NCBI RefSeq assembly: GCF_000178975.2
Contig: NC_015057.1
Coordinates: forward strand, 62,001-126,000
Source of the DNA: Granulicella tundricola MP5ACTX9
GTDB lineage: Bacteria; Acidobacteriota; Terriglobia; Terriglobales; Acidobacteriaceae
Length of the DNA: 64,000 nucleotides
Reading direction: 5' to 3'
The notes below the pieces were generated by a model that searched no databases, was not told the DNA's origin, and saw only the letters and a program-made list of their open reading frames with translations. Positions within the stretch are counted from its first letter, which is position 1. Every line of letters starts with the position of its first letter. Both the position numbers and the translations under genes were made by a program. Below, in pieces: positions 31,294 through 40,281 of this stretch.

Positions 31294-32559
31294 ATGCAAA
31301 CGGAAATTCAAGGCATTCCCTCGGAGGTTGTGGAGCAGCAGCTTGGCCGCTTGCGGAGTAGCCCCCTCTTCAGCCATAGTCGGCGATACCCCACGTTTCT
31401 GGACTACGTCGTCCGCAAGATGCTCAACGGACAGGGCGATGAGCTGAAGGAGCGGACCGTAGGCATTGAGGCCTTCGGTCGAGCCTCGGATTACGACCTG
31501 AATGCCGATCCAGTCGTTCGCGTCACAGCCGGCGAGGTTCGGAAACGGTTGGCACAGTATTACTACGACCCCGAACACCTCCATGAGCTCAGAATCGAAC
31601 TGCGCCCAGGATCCTATGTGCCGGAGTTTCGTCTGGCAGAAAGTCCTGCCGTTGGAGCCCCACCGTCTCGCGCGCTGACCTTGTCGGACAACAACATCAC
31701 GAAGGAACCCGGAGTCTTACCCTATCCCGCGCTGCCGTCCACGCCGCCCCTCGTTCCAGTGCAGCCAGCTTGGCACGATGCGCACATCAACCGTTGGCGC
31801 GGTCTCTCCATCTGTCTCGCCGTCGCGCTGGCAGTTGCGATCGTTGCCGCACTCATGCCGCATCTGCGCCGGGACTCCGCCACCGACCTCTTCTGGCGGC
31901 CCGTCATCGATGCCAACGGCCCGGTCATGATCTCAGTCGGATCCGTCGTAGCGATGGTCAACAGCAACGCAGTGGCTCCCGCCCCGTTTACCGTCAGCGG
32001 GCATCCGCTCGCCTCGGACCCCATCGCGGTCTCGGACGCGACGGCACTCTCCAGCATTCAGCAAGTGCTTTCCATGCGCTCCAAGACGTCAACGCTTGCG
32101 TCCTCGACCGGCACTTCGTTTTCGGACCTGCAGAAGGGTCCGATCGTCCTCATCTGTGGCTTCAACAACCAGTGGACAATGCGCATTACCGATCCATTGC
32201 GCTTTCACTTCGTCCGCACCTCCACCGATGACTACACCATTCAGGACCGCGATAGTCCCGAGCACCGCCAGTGGAGCATCAACACGGCCGGGGCGTTCAT
32301 CAAGATGAACGACGACTACGGCCTCGTAGCCAGGTTCCATGACCCCACCACCGAGCAGGTCGTCGTCGTCGCAGCTGGCATCGGTGAGAATGGGACGATC
32401 GCGGCCAGCCAGGTGCTGACGGATGACAGATATCTTGCCGAGCTCAGACGAAACAAGCTGCTGCCGCGCCCTGACCAGAACTTCGAGGCGATCGTCCAGA
32501 CCCAAATCATCGATGGTAAGCCAGGGCCTCCTCGCATCGTGGCCAGCTACATCTGGTAG
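31294..32559 (+). CDS. Membrane protein with N-terminal putative DNA-binding domain
   Basis: 421 residues. The first 110 residues (SRRYPTFLDYVVRKMLNGQGDELKERTVGIEAFGRASDYDLNADPVVRVTAGEVRKRLAQYYYD...LRPGSYVPEF) match a domain pattern common in Acidobacteria at the N-terminus of CadC-like or TPR regulators. It ends like a winged-helix effector domain. One transmembrane helix follows (about 172-188, ICLAVALAVAIVAALM). The remaining 230 residues would be periplasmic and resemble no family I know. It is divergent from the GH16-receptor operon with 214 bp between, so a membrane-embedded sensor-regulator of that operon is plausible but not shown. Confidence 0.68.
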   Translation: MQTEIQGIPSEVVEQQLGRLRSSPLFSHSRRYPTFLDYVVRKMLNGQGDELKERTVGIEAFGRASDYDLNADPVVRVTAGEVRKRLAQYYYDPEHLHELRIELRPGSYVPEFRLAESPAVGAPPSRALTLSDNNITKEPGVLPYPALPSTPPLVPVQPAWHDAHINRWRGLSICLAVALAVAIVAALMPHLRRDSATDLFWRPVIDANGPVMISVGSVVAMVNSNAVAPAPFTVSGHPLASDPIAVSDATALSSIQQVLSMRSKTSTLASSTGTSFSDLQKGPIVLICGFNNQWTMRITDPLRFHFVRTSTDDYTIQDRDSPEHRQWSINTAGAFIKMNDDYGLVARFHDPTTEQVVVVAAGIGENGTIAASQVLTDDRYLAELRRNKLLPRPDQNFEAIVQTQIIDGKPGPPRIVASYIW

Positions 32560-32637
32560 TTTGAGTGAATCTATTATTGAATTACGTCCGATAATGAAGC
32601 TTATGTCTCCTGCAAGTTGTAGGAGCAAAGCAATAAT

Positions 32638-34362
32638 GGCTCTTCCGTACATTTGGTGAAGGATGGTTTAGTTGGGGCGGCTGCTCTTGGCCGCCCTGTT
32701 CAGGCGGTGTGAAGCACTCTGAGTCTGAGCAGGTCGAAGCCGGCTCTGCCATACATCTGGCGCTTGATGAGCTTGAGCCGATGGACGTGGCCTTCCACCT
32801 GGCCCTGGCTCCACGGGAGCTTGAGAGCCGCTTCAACCGCATCTCGATCTCTGGTCAGGTGGCTGGCGAAGCCGGCCAGTGCCGTTGTCTTCGCAGCCTC
32901 GAACCACGGTGTGAGGGCTGGAAGATCTCGCTGCGTGATGAGTCGGAAGAACTCCTTGGCCAGCTTGGCCGCGACAGACACCTCGGGTGAAGCCTGGTAG
33001 ACCTGTTCAAGATAAGTCTGAGCGGAGGGCGTTTCCTTCAGGATGTGCCAGACCGTCTGCCGGACTGAGATACGTGGTGCAGCTCTGTGTGGAGCGGCTG
33101 CTGCCGAGGTCGGTTGATAGCCACGCCGGCAGCGAAGCCAGCGTCTCACGATGTTAAGTTGACCCGTGAAGCCTCGTTCCCGCAGTTCGCGCCACAGCCG
33201 GGACACGTTCCTGCAGCCCTGCTCAAGCCGTCGGTCGAGGTACTCGGCATAAGGATCGACGATGCCTGGACGTGGGCTCCGTTGCGCTTCGGGGAACGTC
33301 TCGGTTCTGAGGAACTTGCGTACGGTGCGATGATCGAGTCCCAGCTGTCGGCCGATCGCAGCATGGGACGCTCCTGTCTGGCCCAGCCGATGCACCTCTT
33401 CGTAGCGGCTGAAGCGACGCTCCCGGTTGCGGAGGCTGGCCCGTAACTCCCACGGCGGAACCGAAGGTTGCGGAGATGTGACGACGCCTGGAACCTCCCC
33501 CATGCTGCTTCTCGCTGCTTGTGTGAGCAGTCGATGATGCGGACTGAGCGCGTTTTTCAGTGCTTCGCTCAGGTTCCGCAACAGGTGCCAGCGATCCGCC
33601 ACCTGTACGGCTCCAGGCGCGGCCAACCGTGTGGCTTGAGCGTAAATACCGCCTCGGTCCCGGCTCACGATCTCACTGCCAGGATGCTCCCGAAGCCACT
33701 CAGCGACAGTTCCAGCCTCCCGGTCCGGCAGCAGATCGATCACCCTACGGCTCTCCAGATCGCACAGGATAGTGCCGTAGCGATGGCCTTTTCGCCACGC
33801 CCAGTCATCGATACCGAGTACACGCGGAGCCACGACCGGCGCACATCGGGCGCGGCAACGAAGCTGCCGCAGTAAGGTGGAGCCACTGACCAGCAGGCCG
33901 AGACGACGGGCCAGCCGAGCTCCGGCCTGACCGCCGATCATAACCGTGATCCAGTCCAGAGCTTCACAAGAACGCAGCGTCCGCCGACTATAGCGGAGCA
34001 CGGTGCCGGAAAGCGGTTCGGTAAAAATGCGCCGGCGGCAAGTCTCGACAACACAGAAGAACTTGCGGGTCTGAAGCAGGATCGAGACCGGAATACCTTC
34101 CCACGGCAGATCGCCCAGCCTGCGTAGATACCGGCTGTGAACCCGCCGCGAAGCCGTACCGCAGACAGGGCAGCAAGAGAAAGGGCGAGAGGTTCGAAGC
34201 TCAACCTCAATCAACCCAGTCCTGGGCCGCAAACAAACCAATTCAACTTCAGAAGTGCTCGGTAGCAGCGTCCCTCGAACCATCCGGAACCTCCAGCGTG
34301 CTACCTCCTTGCTACGCCTGCAAAGAGCCGCTGGAAAGAATCACCAAATGTACGGAAGAGCC
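32638..34362 (-). mobile_element. Complete ISL3-family insertion sequence, 1725 bp
   Basis: The ends are a perfect 22-bp inverted repeat (32638-32659 and 34341-34362; starts GGCTCTTCCGTAC). The 8 bases GCAATAAT occur directly on both sides (32630-32637 and 34363-34370), the target duplication size expected for ISL3. It carries one full transposase gene. Perfect ends, intact gene and clean target duplication point to a recent and possibly still mobile copy. Confidence 0.95.
32700..34283 (-). CDS. ISL3-family transposase
   Basis: 527 residues filling the element. The N-terminal zinc-ribbon pattern (CPVCGTASRRVHSRYLRRLGDLPW...CVVETCRRRIF) is typical of ISL3. The DDE catalytic core is visible as LGIDDWAWRKGHRYGTILCDLE, SRDRGGIYA and the final Glu in WSQGQVEGHVHRLKLIKRQMYGRAGF. 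The insert helix-turn-helix (GASHAAIGRQLGLDHRTVRKFLR) is also present. No frameshift was found. Confidence 0.95.
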   Translation of the reverse strand: MVRGTLLPSTSEVELVCLRPRTGLIEVELRTSRPFSCCPVCGTASRRVHSRYLRRLGDLPWEGIPVSILLQTRKFFCVVETCRRRIFTEPLSGTVLRYSRRTLRSCEALDWITVMIGGQAGARLARRLGLLVSGSTLLRQLRCRARCAPVVAPRVLGIDDWAWRKGHRYGTILCDLESRRVIDLLPDREAGTVAEWLREHPGSEIVSRDRGGIYAQATRLAAPGAVQVADRWHLLRNLSEALKNALSPHHRLLTQAARSSMGEVPGVVTSPQPSVPPWELRASLRNRERRFSRYEEVHRLGQTGASHAAIGRQLGLDHRTVRKFLRTETFPEAQRSPRPGIVDPYAEYLDRRLEQGCRNVSRLWRELRERGFTGQLNIVRRWLRCRRGYQPTSAAAAPHRAAPRISVRQTVWHILKETPSAQTYLEQVYQASPEVSVAAKLAKEFFRLITQRDLPALTPWFEAAKTTALAGFASHLTRDRDAVEAALKLPWSQGQVEGHVHRLKLIKRQMYGRAGFDLLRLRVLHTA

Positions 34363-34449
34363 GCAATAATGTCGTAGCTCTGCAAAGCCAAAGTGTCGCT
34401 GCCCCCATCCTGAGTTGAGGGTCGGCGGCGGCAGATGGGTTGGCTACAG

Positions 34450-35270
34450 ATGAGCAAGCGGGAGTTACGACGGGTTGAGGTTTTGACCGAGGTATTGGCA
34501 GGCAGTCGTACGACGGAGTCTGCGGCGGGTGTGCTAGCCGTGAGCTTGAGGCAGGCGCAGCGACTGGTGGCCAGGTACCGCGACGGTGGCGGCGGAGCCC
34601 TGATCCACAAGAGTCGAGGCCGGCCGGCAAGCAACAAGTTGGCCGCGGGTGTTCGTGAGCTGATCCTGGAACTTGTCCGGCAGAACTACCGTGACCTTGG
34701 GCCGACGCTCGCAGCTGAGGTTCTGCTGGAGCGGCACGGAATTGCGGTCTCACGCGAGACCTTGCGTAAGTGGTTGGTCGAGGCCGGCGTTTGGCTATCA
34801 CGCAAGCAGCGCAGGAGTTTCCACCAGCCAAGACTGCGACGGGAGCGTCGAGGTGAACTGCTGCAGATCGACGGTAGCGAACATCGCTGGTTCGAGGATC
34901 GCGGCGAACCCTGCACGTTGCTGGTCTTCATTGACGATGCCACAAGCGGCCTGATGCAGCTGCGCTTCGTTCCCAGTGAGAACACGGGCTTACTTCAGTG
35001 ACGCAGTTCGGTCGTGCCCTGGCGGAGCTGAACATCGAGATCATCTGCGCGAACTCCAGCCAGGCCAAGGGGCGCGTTGAGAGAGCCAACCGCACGCTGC
35101 AGGATCGCCTGGTGAAAGAACTCCGACTTGAGAACGTCTGCGATATGGAGACCGGCAACTCGTTTTTGCCCGGGTTCCTCGAGCGCTTCAACGACCGGTT
35201 CGCCCTGCATGCTGCTAAACCTGAGAACCTGCATCGACCTCTCAACGTCAAGCTGGATCGCCTCAACAGG
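34450..35270 (+). pseudogene. ISNCY-type transposase with internal deletion, 3' end lost
   Basis: The first 180 residues (from 34450) contain the ISNCY-type N-terminal helix-turn-helix (TESAAGVLAVSLRQAQRLVARYRDGGGGALIHKSRGRPASNK) and the first catalytic Asp block (GELLQIDGSEHRWFEDRG...LLVFIDDATSG). After FVPSENT the frame breaks, and the sequence resumes in another frame at QFGRALAELNIEIICANSSQAKGRVERANRTLQDRLVKELRL, which carries the late Glu. About 40 residues, including the second catalytic Asp region, are missing. The C-terminus is cut off near 35270 where an ISL3 scrap begins. The remnant cannot transpose. Confidence 0.85.
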
Positions 35271-35415
35271 AGGGACATGCCTGCGGTGATGAAGCTCCCG
35301 TAGCAGCGTCGAGCGACTCGCGAGCAGCTCTAGACGCTCCGCTAGTCTCGCTCTCGCCCGGCCGCCCAGGGCAAGCGTGAGCCAGCGGAGTGCTTCGCCT
35401 AACCGGCAGCTTTTG
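35271..35415 (-). pseudogene. Short ISL3-type transposase scrap
   Basis: The minus strand encodes CRLGEALRWLTLALGGRARARLAERLELLASRSTLLREL, which lines up with CEALDWITVMIGGQAGARLARRLGLLVSGSTLLRQL of the intact ISL3 copy nearby. It is fused at both ends to other elements: the ISNCY remnant on the left and the IS3 orfB remnant on the right. The bases differ enough that it comes from a different ISL3 element. Confidence 0.75.
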
Positions 35416-35965
35416 TCCGAGCGAAGGTGTTCCGGCACTCCCTTCATCACCATCACATCGGCCAGCGCAGAGATGACCCTGGAGCTTGACCAGCGGCGTT
35501 CCGCACGCACCAGCAGGCTTTCTCTGGTGTGTTCGTCGATCAGGTTGAGAAGCCGTACGCTGCGGCCATCATGCGTCCGAGCACTGACGAAGTCGTAGCT
35601 CCATACATGGTTCCGCCGCTCCGGCCTGAGCCGCACGCACGAGCCATCGTTGAGCCACAGGCGTCCTCGTGGCCTCTGCTTCTGTGGAACCTTTAGCCCC
35701 TCGCGACGCCAGATACGCTCCACGCGATCCTTGTCCACGCGCCAGCCAGCTCGCTTGAGCAGCGCCGTGATCCGGCGATACCCATACGTACTGGCTGGCA
35801 AGCTGAACGATCGCCTGCGTAAGCGCATCTTCGTCTTCCCGCCGGATCGCACGGTAGCGCTGCGTGCCGCGCGGCTGGGAGGCCAGCCGGCATGCCCTGC
35901 GCTCTGTCATCCCATGCTGCTGCTGTGCATGGTCTGCTGCGATCCGTCGTCGCTCAGGGCTTAGA
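35416..35965 (-). pseudogene. IS3-family orfB transposase, truncated and frameshifted
   Basis: The N-terminal half of orfB is present in two frames: TERRACRLASQPRGTQRYRAIRREDEDALTQAIVQLASQY, then after a frameshift at about 35795 YGYRRITALLKRAGWRVDKDRVERIWRREGLKVPQKQRPRGRLWLNDGSCVRLRPERRNHVWSYDFVSARTHDG...PEHLRSD. It breaks off in the second catalytic Asp motif (normally RSDNGPEF), where the ISL3 scrap starts. A closely related copy lies at 52973-54237. Confidence 0.85.
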
Positions 35966-36242
35966 AGTTTCCCGAGGCGAAGTTCTTCAACGCAAGATTA
36001 TCCAGGCTCAGGTTCGCTACCAAACGCTTCAGCTTGGAGTTCTCCTGCTCCAACCCCTTCAGTCGCTTCGCCTGGTCCACCTGCAACCCGCCGTACTCCT
36101 TGCGCCAGCGGAAGTCGGTCTGCTCCACGATCCCGGCTTCCTTACACGCCAGAGCCGTCGTCTTCCCGTTCGCTACGGCTACTTCGATCTGTCGCAACAG
36201 ATTTACCACCTGCTCAGGCTGGTACTTCTTCCCTCGTCCCAT
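35961..36242 (-). CDS. IS3-family orfA (transposase helix-turn-helix subunit)
   Basis: 93 residues, complete. Helix-turn-helix ALACKEAGIVEQTDFRWRKEYGGLQVDQAKRLKGLEQENSKLKRLVANLSLDNLALKNF is followed by a leucine-zipper-like coiled coil, as usual in IS3 OrfA. The outer end of the element is visible at about 36269-36284 (TGTGCCAGTGGATAAG on the minus strand), similar to the TGYACCAGTTAG end of the second copy. The orfB half is decayed, so the element is immobile on its own. Confidence 0.88.
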   Translation of the reverse strand: MGRGKKYQPEQVVNLLRQIEVAVANGKTTALACKEAGIVEQTDFRWRKEYGGLQVDQAKRLKGLEQENSKLKRLVANLSLDNLALKNFASGNF

Positions 36243-36299
36243 ATGCCCTCTCTTTGTCCAGTGTCTCTCTTATCCACTGGCACATTTCAAGCCGGACAC

Positions 36300-36453
36300 T
36301 CCAGGAACACTCCGGTATCGCGAGGTTGAGGATGAGGTCAACGGGATCACGTTCAAGCATCGGATCGCAGAGATCCATGCCATTAGCCTGAAGCGGCTCT
36401 CGAAGGTCGTCGAGGCCGCCGATGATCCGATGGATGGGGCTGACGACGAGTAG
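36300..36453 (+). pseudogene. C-terminal fragment of an unrecognised protein
   Basis: The plus strand encodes PGTLRYREVEDEVNGITFKHRIAEIHAISLKRLSKVVEAADDPMDGADDE and a stop directly after the IS3 end. A hairpin terminator follows at 36466. It looks like the tail of a real gene whose front was removed by the IS3 insertion or a deletion. I do not recognise the family. Confidence 0.45.
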
Positions 36454-36465
36454 CCGTCAGCCTGG

Positions 36466-36491
36466 GTGGATGAACCGCGGAGTTCATCCAC
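36466..36491 (+). terminator. Intrinsic terminator-like hairpin
   Basis: GTGGATGAAC (36466-36475) pairs perfectly with GTTCATCCAC (36482-36491) around a 6-base loop and is followed by TCTTCTCTT. It sits after the gene fragment ending at 36453 and before the convergent YhcG remnant. Confidence 0.65.
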
Positions 36492-36498
36492 TCTTCTC

Positions 36499-37112
36499 TT
36501 AGTCTTCTGCCTTACCAATCATCAGGCTCCATTCATGAAGCTTCCGCTGCAGGAGCGCCTTCGGAATCATTTTTGTTTCGTACTGGGCTACAAGCGCCAG
36601 CGAGAGATGCCTGCTCATTGCGTACTCCACGACTTCATCGTCCTTTGTTCTGCACAATAAAACGCCGATGCTCGGGTTTTCATGCGGCCGTTTTCTATCC
36701 CGATCAAGGCCCCCAAATAAAAAGAGAGCTGGCCCATGTGCTCAGTCGCGAATCGCCCAGTCTTGAGTTCAAAAGCAACAAGACATTGAATATCCCGGTG
36801 GTATAAAGACATGTCGAGTTCGAAGTCCTGGTTGCCGACCTGCACCCGAACCTTCTCTCCGACGAAGGCGAAGCCGTCTCCCAACTCCATCAGGAACTTT
36901 TTGAGGTTCAAGAGTAGTCCTGCCTGGAGGTCCGCCTCGCTGTGGGCTTCCGGGAGATCTAGAAAGTCCAACATGTAGCTATCTTTGAAGACGACGACAG
37001 CGTCTATCGGTAGAACTCGCGACACTGTTGCGAGTTTTAGATCGGACAACATTGTTCGTTCAAAAGCCGCATTTCTGATCTGATGTTCGAGCTCACGATG
37101 CGACCAGCGTCC
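36499..37112 (-). pseudogene. YhcG/DUF1016-type PD-(D/E)XK nuclease, C-terminal half with one frameshift
   Basis: The first readable part is GRWSHRELEHQIRNAAFERTML, then the nuclease core VVFKDSYMLDFLDLPEAHSEADLQAGLLLNLKKFLMELGDGFAFVGEKVRVQVGNQDFELDMSLYHRDIQCLVAFELKTGRFATEHMGQLSFYLGAL. A single missing base near 36707-36710 shifts the frame. The correct continuation is DRDRKRPHENPSIGVLLCRTKDDEVVEYAMSRHLSLALVAQYETKMIPKALLQRKLHEW, ending at 36499. The catalytic D...ExK (FELD, AFELK) is intact, but the N-terminal half is missing. In bacteria this family is linked to restriction and mobile elements. Confidence 0.88.
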
Positions 37113-37119
37113 GTGAGTC

Positions 37120-38257
37120 GCGGAAAGCAGGTAAAACCAGATTGCAACGCAGGCCCTTGCGCAGAATATCGGCGTCCTTTCGCTGTAAGCGCCGGCATCG
37201 CCTGCCCCACGAAGGGGAACGTTTGGTGACGGTCCAGCCCGCGCAGCTTCACGATCTTTCCATTCAGCGAGAAACCATGGTCCGTAAAAGTAGCCTCGCG
37301 GAAGCCTATGCGACGATGCTCCTCATCCAGCGGCTTCCCTGCTTCGATCAGCCGCACATGTATGGTGTACAGGCTTGGATCATGGATGTCCCATAGCTTG
37401 ATCTCGCCAACCCTTCCAGGGTCACCGTATGTCTGGCTGGATCTTCCGCGGTCTGCGTGCTCGCGTATACGGGAGCCGTAGTCGCAGGGTTCATGTTCGC
37501 GTTCGGATCAGGCGCATCGGTGAGCTTACCCGTGCTCGTCGTCTTTGCGATCACGCGATCTCCATCGCGTAGCTCTACCTCAATCGTCAGATCTTCGGCG
37601 GATTTGCCCGCCAGGAAGACATCGACATCCACCGTTGGCGTAGCGCTCAGCACGCCTTTTGGCCGCGCGGAGATGTTGTCGATACATGTCGGTGAGACAA
37701 TCCGCAGAGATACTTCTCGATAGACCACCAAACGTCAGGTAATCGATCTCGTATCCAAATGTAGGGATATCAGGCCGCTCTGTTGAATCGAGTTGCACCA
37801 CCAGCACGTTCTCACCATCGTGATGCAGATGCTCCGTGAGGTCGAATGAGAACGGCGTGGATCCACCCTTGTACTCGCCGAGCGATACGCCATTTGATCC
37901 ACACCGTCGAAGCGGTATTGCTCCTTCGAAATCCACGAAGACCCGTTTGCCCTTCGCCGCGGCGGATGTACGGAACCGGCGGCAATACGTCGAGATAATC
38001 GCATAGTCCTTCTCGTCCAAGCTGTGCCACGGGAGCGTCACGTTCGTGTGTGGAATGACCACCGGCTCGAAGGCAGCATCGTTGAATGTCACCAGATGCG
38101 CCCCCTCGACCCTGGCCGGCTTATACCGCCACTTCCGATTCAGCGGGAGCGTCGTCCTTGCTACAGCCTCTCTCCCCTTCGCCCACGCAGACGCGCCTCG
38201 CTGTGCCGTTGCAGCCATGACCGTCCCACTCATTTTGATGAACTTGCGTCTTTGCAT
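37120..38257 (-). pseudogene. GH2-type glycosidase remnant with three frameshifts
   Basis: The N-terminus (from 38257) has a secretion leader (MQRRKFIKMSGTVMAATAQ...) and a GH2 sugar-binding domain (LPWHSLDEKDYAIISTYCRRFRTSAAAKGKRVFVDFEGAI...GEYKGGSTPFSFDLTEHLHHDGENVLVVQLD). Frame changes occur near 37730, 37405 and 37195. Between them the immunoglobulin-like GH2 domain can be read (VYREVSLRIVSP...VGEIKLWDIHDPSLYTIHVRLIEAG), then FREATFTDHGFSLNGKIVKLRGLDRHQTFPFVGQAMPA and KDADILRKGLRCNLV. The catalytic barrel beyond this is gone and the sequence runs straight into the YhcG remnant. Confidence 0.85.
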
Positions 38258-38765
38258 TTTTCTCCCATTCTCCCCCTGCTAAGGTCTTCTTCTCGCTTGC
38301 ATCGGCATGAGCTTGTCGCCAATGCAAGCAGCCCCTTCAAATCCATCTCGGAACTCGGCTGCGTGCCCCGAGGCAACGATCGCTGCTGATCGATTCAGTG
38401 GTCGTACGAGCCCATATCGGCGTCCACCAGCGAGCCCAGCGGATCAAACTCGATGTGCTCCTGTGCCTTGGCAAGCATTCTTCCTCGGGGCCCATTCCCG
38501 GCTGGGACACCTGCGCTTGCGTAAACTGTAACAGTCTTGACCGCATTGGTTGAAGGAGCCCCATTGCTCACTCATGTCGCCGATGGCGTAACACGAGAGA
38601 AAGCATCACCTTCGATGTGCCAGTGTGCATAGTGACTTGGTGCGCTGAGTCCTATCTTGCGCCGCCACAAGAAGCTGCTCCATCCCTCCTTCGGCCTTTA
38701 GGTTGCTAAAGTACGGTAGAAGTAAAGTCAGATATCGCGGGTTGAACTACGCGGCTTGAGCAGGA
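38258..38765. other. Degenerate intergenic region with a possible gene tail
   Basis: About 500 bp upstream of the GH2 remnant. The minus strand from about 38570 to 38395 encodes NAVKTVTVYASAGVPAGNGPRGRMLAKAQEHIEFDPLGSLVDADMGSYDH and a stop. This reads like the end of a real protein, but its front is closed by a stop codon and I do not know the family. Nothing else was recognised. Confidence 0.4.
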
Positions 38766-38945
38766 TCAAAAGGTGAAGGTCACATGATCTGCTTGCGGCT
38801 TCCCGCTACTGCCGTTGATGATTTCGAACTCAACTGGCTGTCTCCCTTGAAGTGATTTGTAGCCGGCATGCTGGAGCGCGCCGAAAGATACGAAGACGTC
38901 CGGACCGGCATCACGGCCAGAAAGCCGAGGTTCTTTGCGTTACTT
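38766..38945 (-). pseudogene. Cold-shock-domain protein remnant
   Basis: The minus strand reads GRDAGPDVFVSFGALQHAGYKSLQGRQPVEFEIINGSSGKPQADHVTFTF and stops at 38766. This is the C-terminal two thirds of a CspA-type OB fold (compare the usual DVFVH.SAI...G...L..GQ.V.F.....G..A..V). The preceding strand SNAKNLGFL (the usual NAKGFGFI) lies in another frame, so a frameshift near 38912 separates them. The N-terminal KWF motif is not found. The gene is dead; the ancestral protein would be a single-stranded nucleic-acid binder. Confidence 0.72.
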
Positions 38946-38976
38946 ACGCCTCTCTTCCCGATACAAAATGGTGCGT

Positions 38977-40281
38977 TCAGCTGAAGCGGGTGTTGCGCCA
39001 CAGTGCCCAACCGCCGCCTAGGAGCGCAAGAACCAGTACTGCCGTAAGGACCGCAAGCCAACGTATATCAATGAAGATGGGTGGGACAATGGCACGGGAG
39101 CCAAGCCAGATGAAGACGCCCACGGCGGCAAGGACGATCATGACATCCCACCAGCGGCGGCGTTCATCGCGTGCGCCAAACTCGTCGCCGCTCTGCGCAC
39201 TCAGCACCTCCCAATAGTCGAGGCCGTAGCGGTCGCACTCGCGCTCCAGCGCGGCGTTATTGGAAAGATGCTCGCGGGACGATGCGACTGCAGTGCTGAT
39301 GGCGAGTGCACCGAGGATCATGATGACCGAGCCGCTGATGACCAAGATCTTGTGCGCGCGGTCGGCGGTGGCAAGTTCTCCAAAGACGAGCGCGCCCCAG
39401 GCCAACCCCCAGAGCTGGTTGGTGTTTGACAGAGGGATCCCACGGCCGATACCCAGATACTTTGCGGCGAACTGCTGGAAAAGGTCGCCCACCACCCAGA
39501 CGAAGCCTCCGAGAAATAACCAGAAGAGTAGATGCTGGCTATGCACAAGCTGGAAAACACTCGAGTGCGCGCCTCCATCAAGCGTCCAGGTAAGAGCAAA
39601 CATCATGCCGAGCTCGCCCACAGTGAAGGCCGTAACGAATGAGAGTGGGTTCATGCCGCTCAAGTAGGCCTTGCGATAGGGCACATACATCGTGCCCCAC
39701 ATCAGGCTGGCTCCGGCTGCGGCTATCAAACCGTGCACCGCGTGGGGTGCCCTGACGCCGCTGCCATGGATGGTGCTGAAGCCGAGCATGATAGCGGAGA
39801 CGACTATAAGTACCGCGCCAAACACCACCTTGATCGTGTTTCGGAAACCCGCGCCCTCAAGCTCGCGAAAAAGCACACGCCCCCACAACAGGCCGATGAG
39901 TGAATTGGTGTTCCAGAGCGGGAACGCCGTCGCCAGGCCGACATCGCGAATGGCGAAGACGGTAAGGGTGTTAGCCACGGCCCAAAGGCCGCCAGCCAGA
40001 ATGGCCCAGACAATGAGGTGCTTCTTCGCCATCAGGTCAGCGAAGACGTAGGTGGTGCCCTTCAGCAGCGTCGGAAAGGTCCAGCGTGCGGTAAAGACGC
40101 CTGCTACCATGCAGAGCGAAATGGCAAAGGGCGAGAAGCCCGCGTTGACCAGCTTGGTTGGTGCCTCTGCCGCGCCCAGCCACACGCCCGCGGCCAAGCC
40201 GCAGAGAACGCCCATCACGTGCAGCGAGGTGACGCCACGGAAAGCTACATTCTGCGCCGGTGCGGTTTGGCTTGTGCCCAT
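38977..40281 (-). CDS. RhaT/GRP-type sugar permease (DMT superfamily)
   Basis: 434 residues with about ten predicted transmembrane helices (e.g. VMGVLCGLAAGVWLGAA, LIVWAILAGGLWAVANTLTVFAI, NTIKVVFGAVLIVVSAIMLGF, LLFWLFLGGFVWVVGDLFQQFA). The sequence follows the L-rhamnose:H+ symporter family; a longer soluble stretch (about 345-390) precedes the last two helices. It is divergent from the inositol oxygenase gene with 463 bp between, and that region holds two LacI-type operator candidates. The true substrate may be rhamnose, inositol or another polyol. Confidence 0.85.
   Translation of the reverse strand: MGTSQTAPAQNVAFRGVTSLHVMGVLCGLAAGVWLGAAEAPTKLVNAGFSPFAISLCMVAGVFTARWTFPTLLKGTTYVFADLMAKKHLIVWAILAGGLWAVANTLTVFAIRDVGLATAFPLWNTNSLIGLLWGRVLFRELEGAGFRNTIKVVFGAVLIVVSAIMLGFSTIHGSGVRAPHAVHGLIAAAGASLMWGTMYVPYRKAYLSGMNPLSFVTAFTVGELGMMFALTWTLDGGAHSSVFQLVHSQHLLFWLFLGGFVWVVGDLFQQFAAKYLGIGRGIPLSNTNQLWGLAWGALVFGELATADRAHKILVISGSVIMILGALAISTAVASSREHLSNNAALERECDRYGLDYWEVLSAQSGDEFGARDERRRWWDVMIVLAAVGVFIWLGSRAIVPPIFIDIRWLAVLTAVLVLALLGGGWALWRNTRFS

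Noticed and set aside
36499..37112. Active defence system based on the YhcG nuclease
   Set aside because: The gene lacks its N-terminal half and has a frameshift, so it is a relic; no methylase or other defence partner is adjacent.
32638..38945. Genomic island with an integrase and attachment sites
   Set aside because: Only transposases and decayed genes were found; no integrase, tRNA target or direct att repeats are visible.
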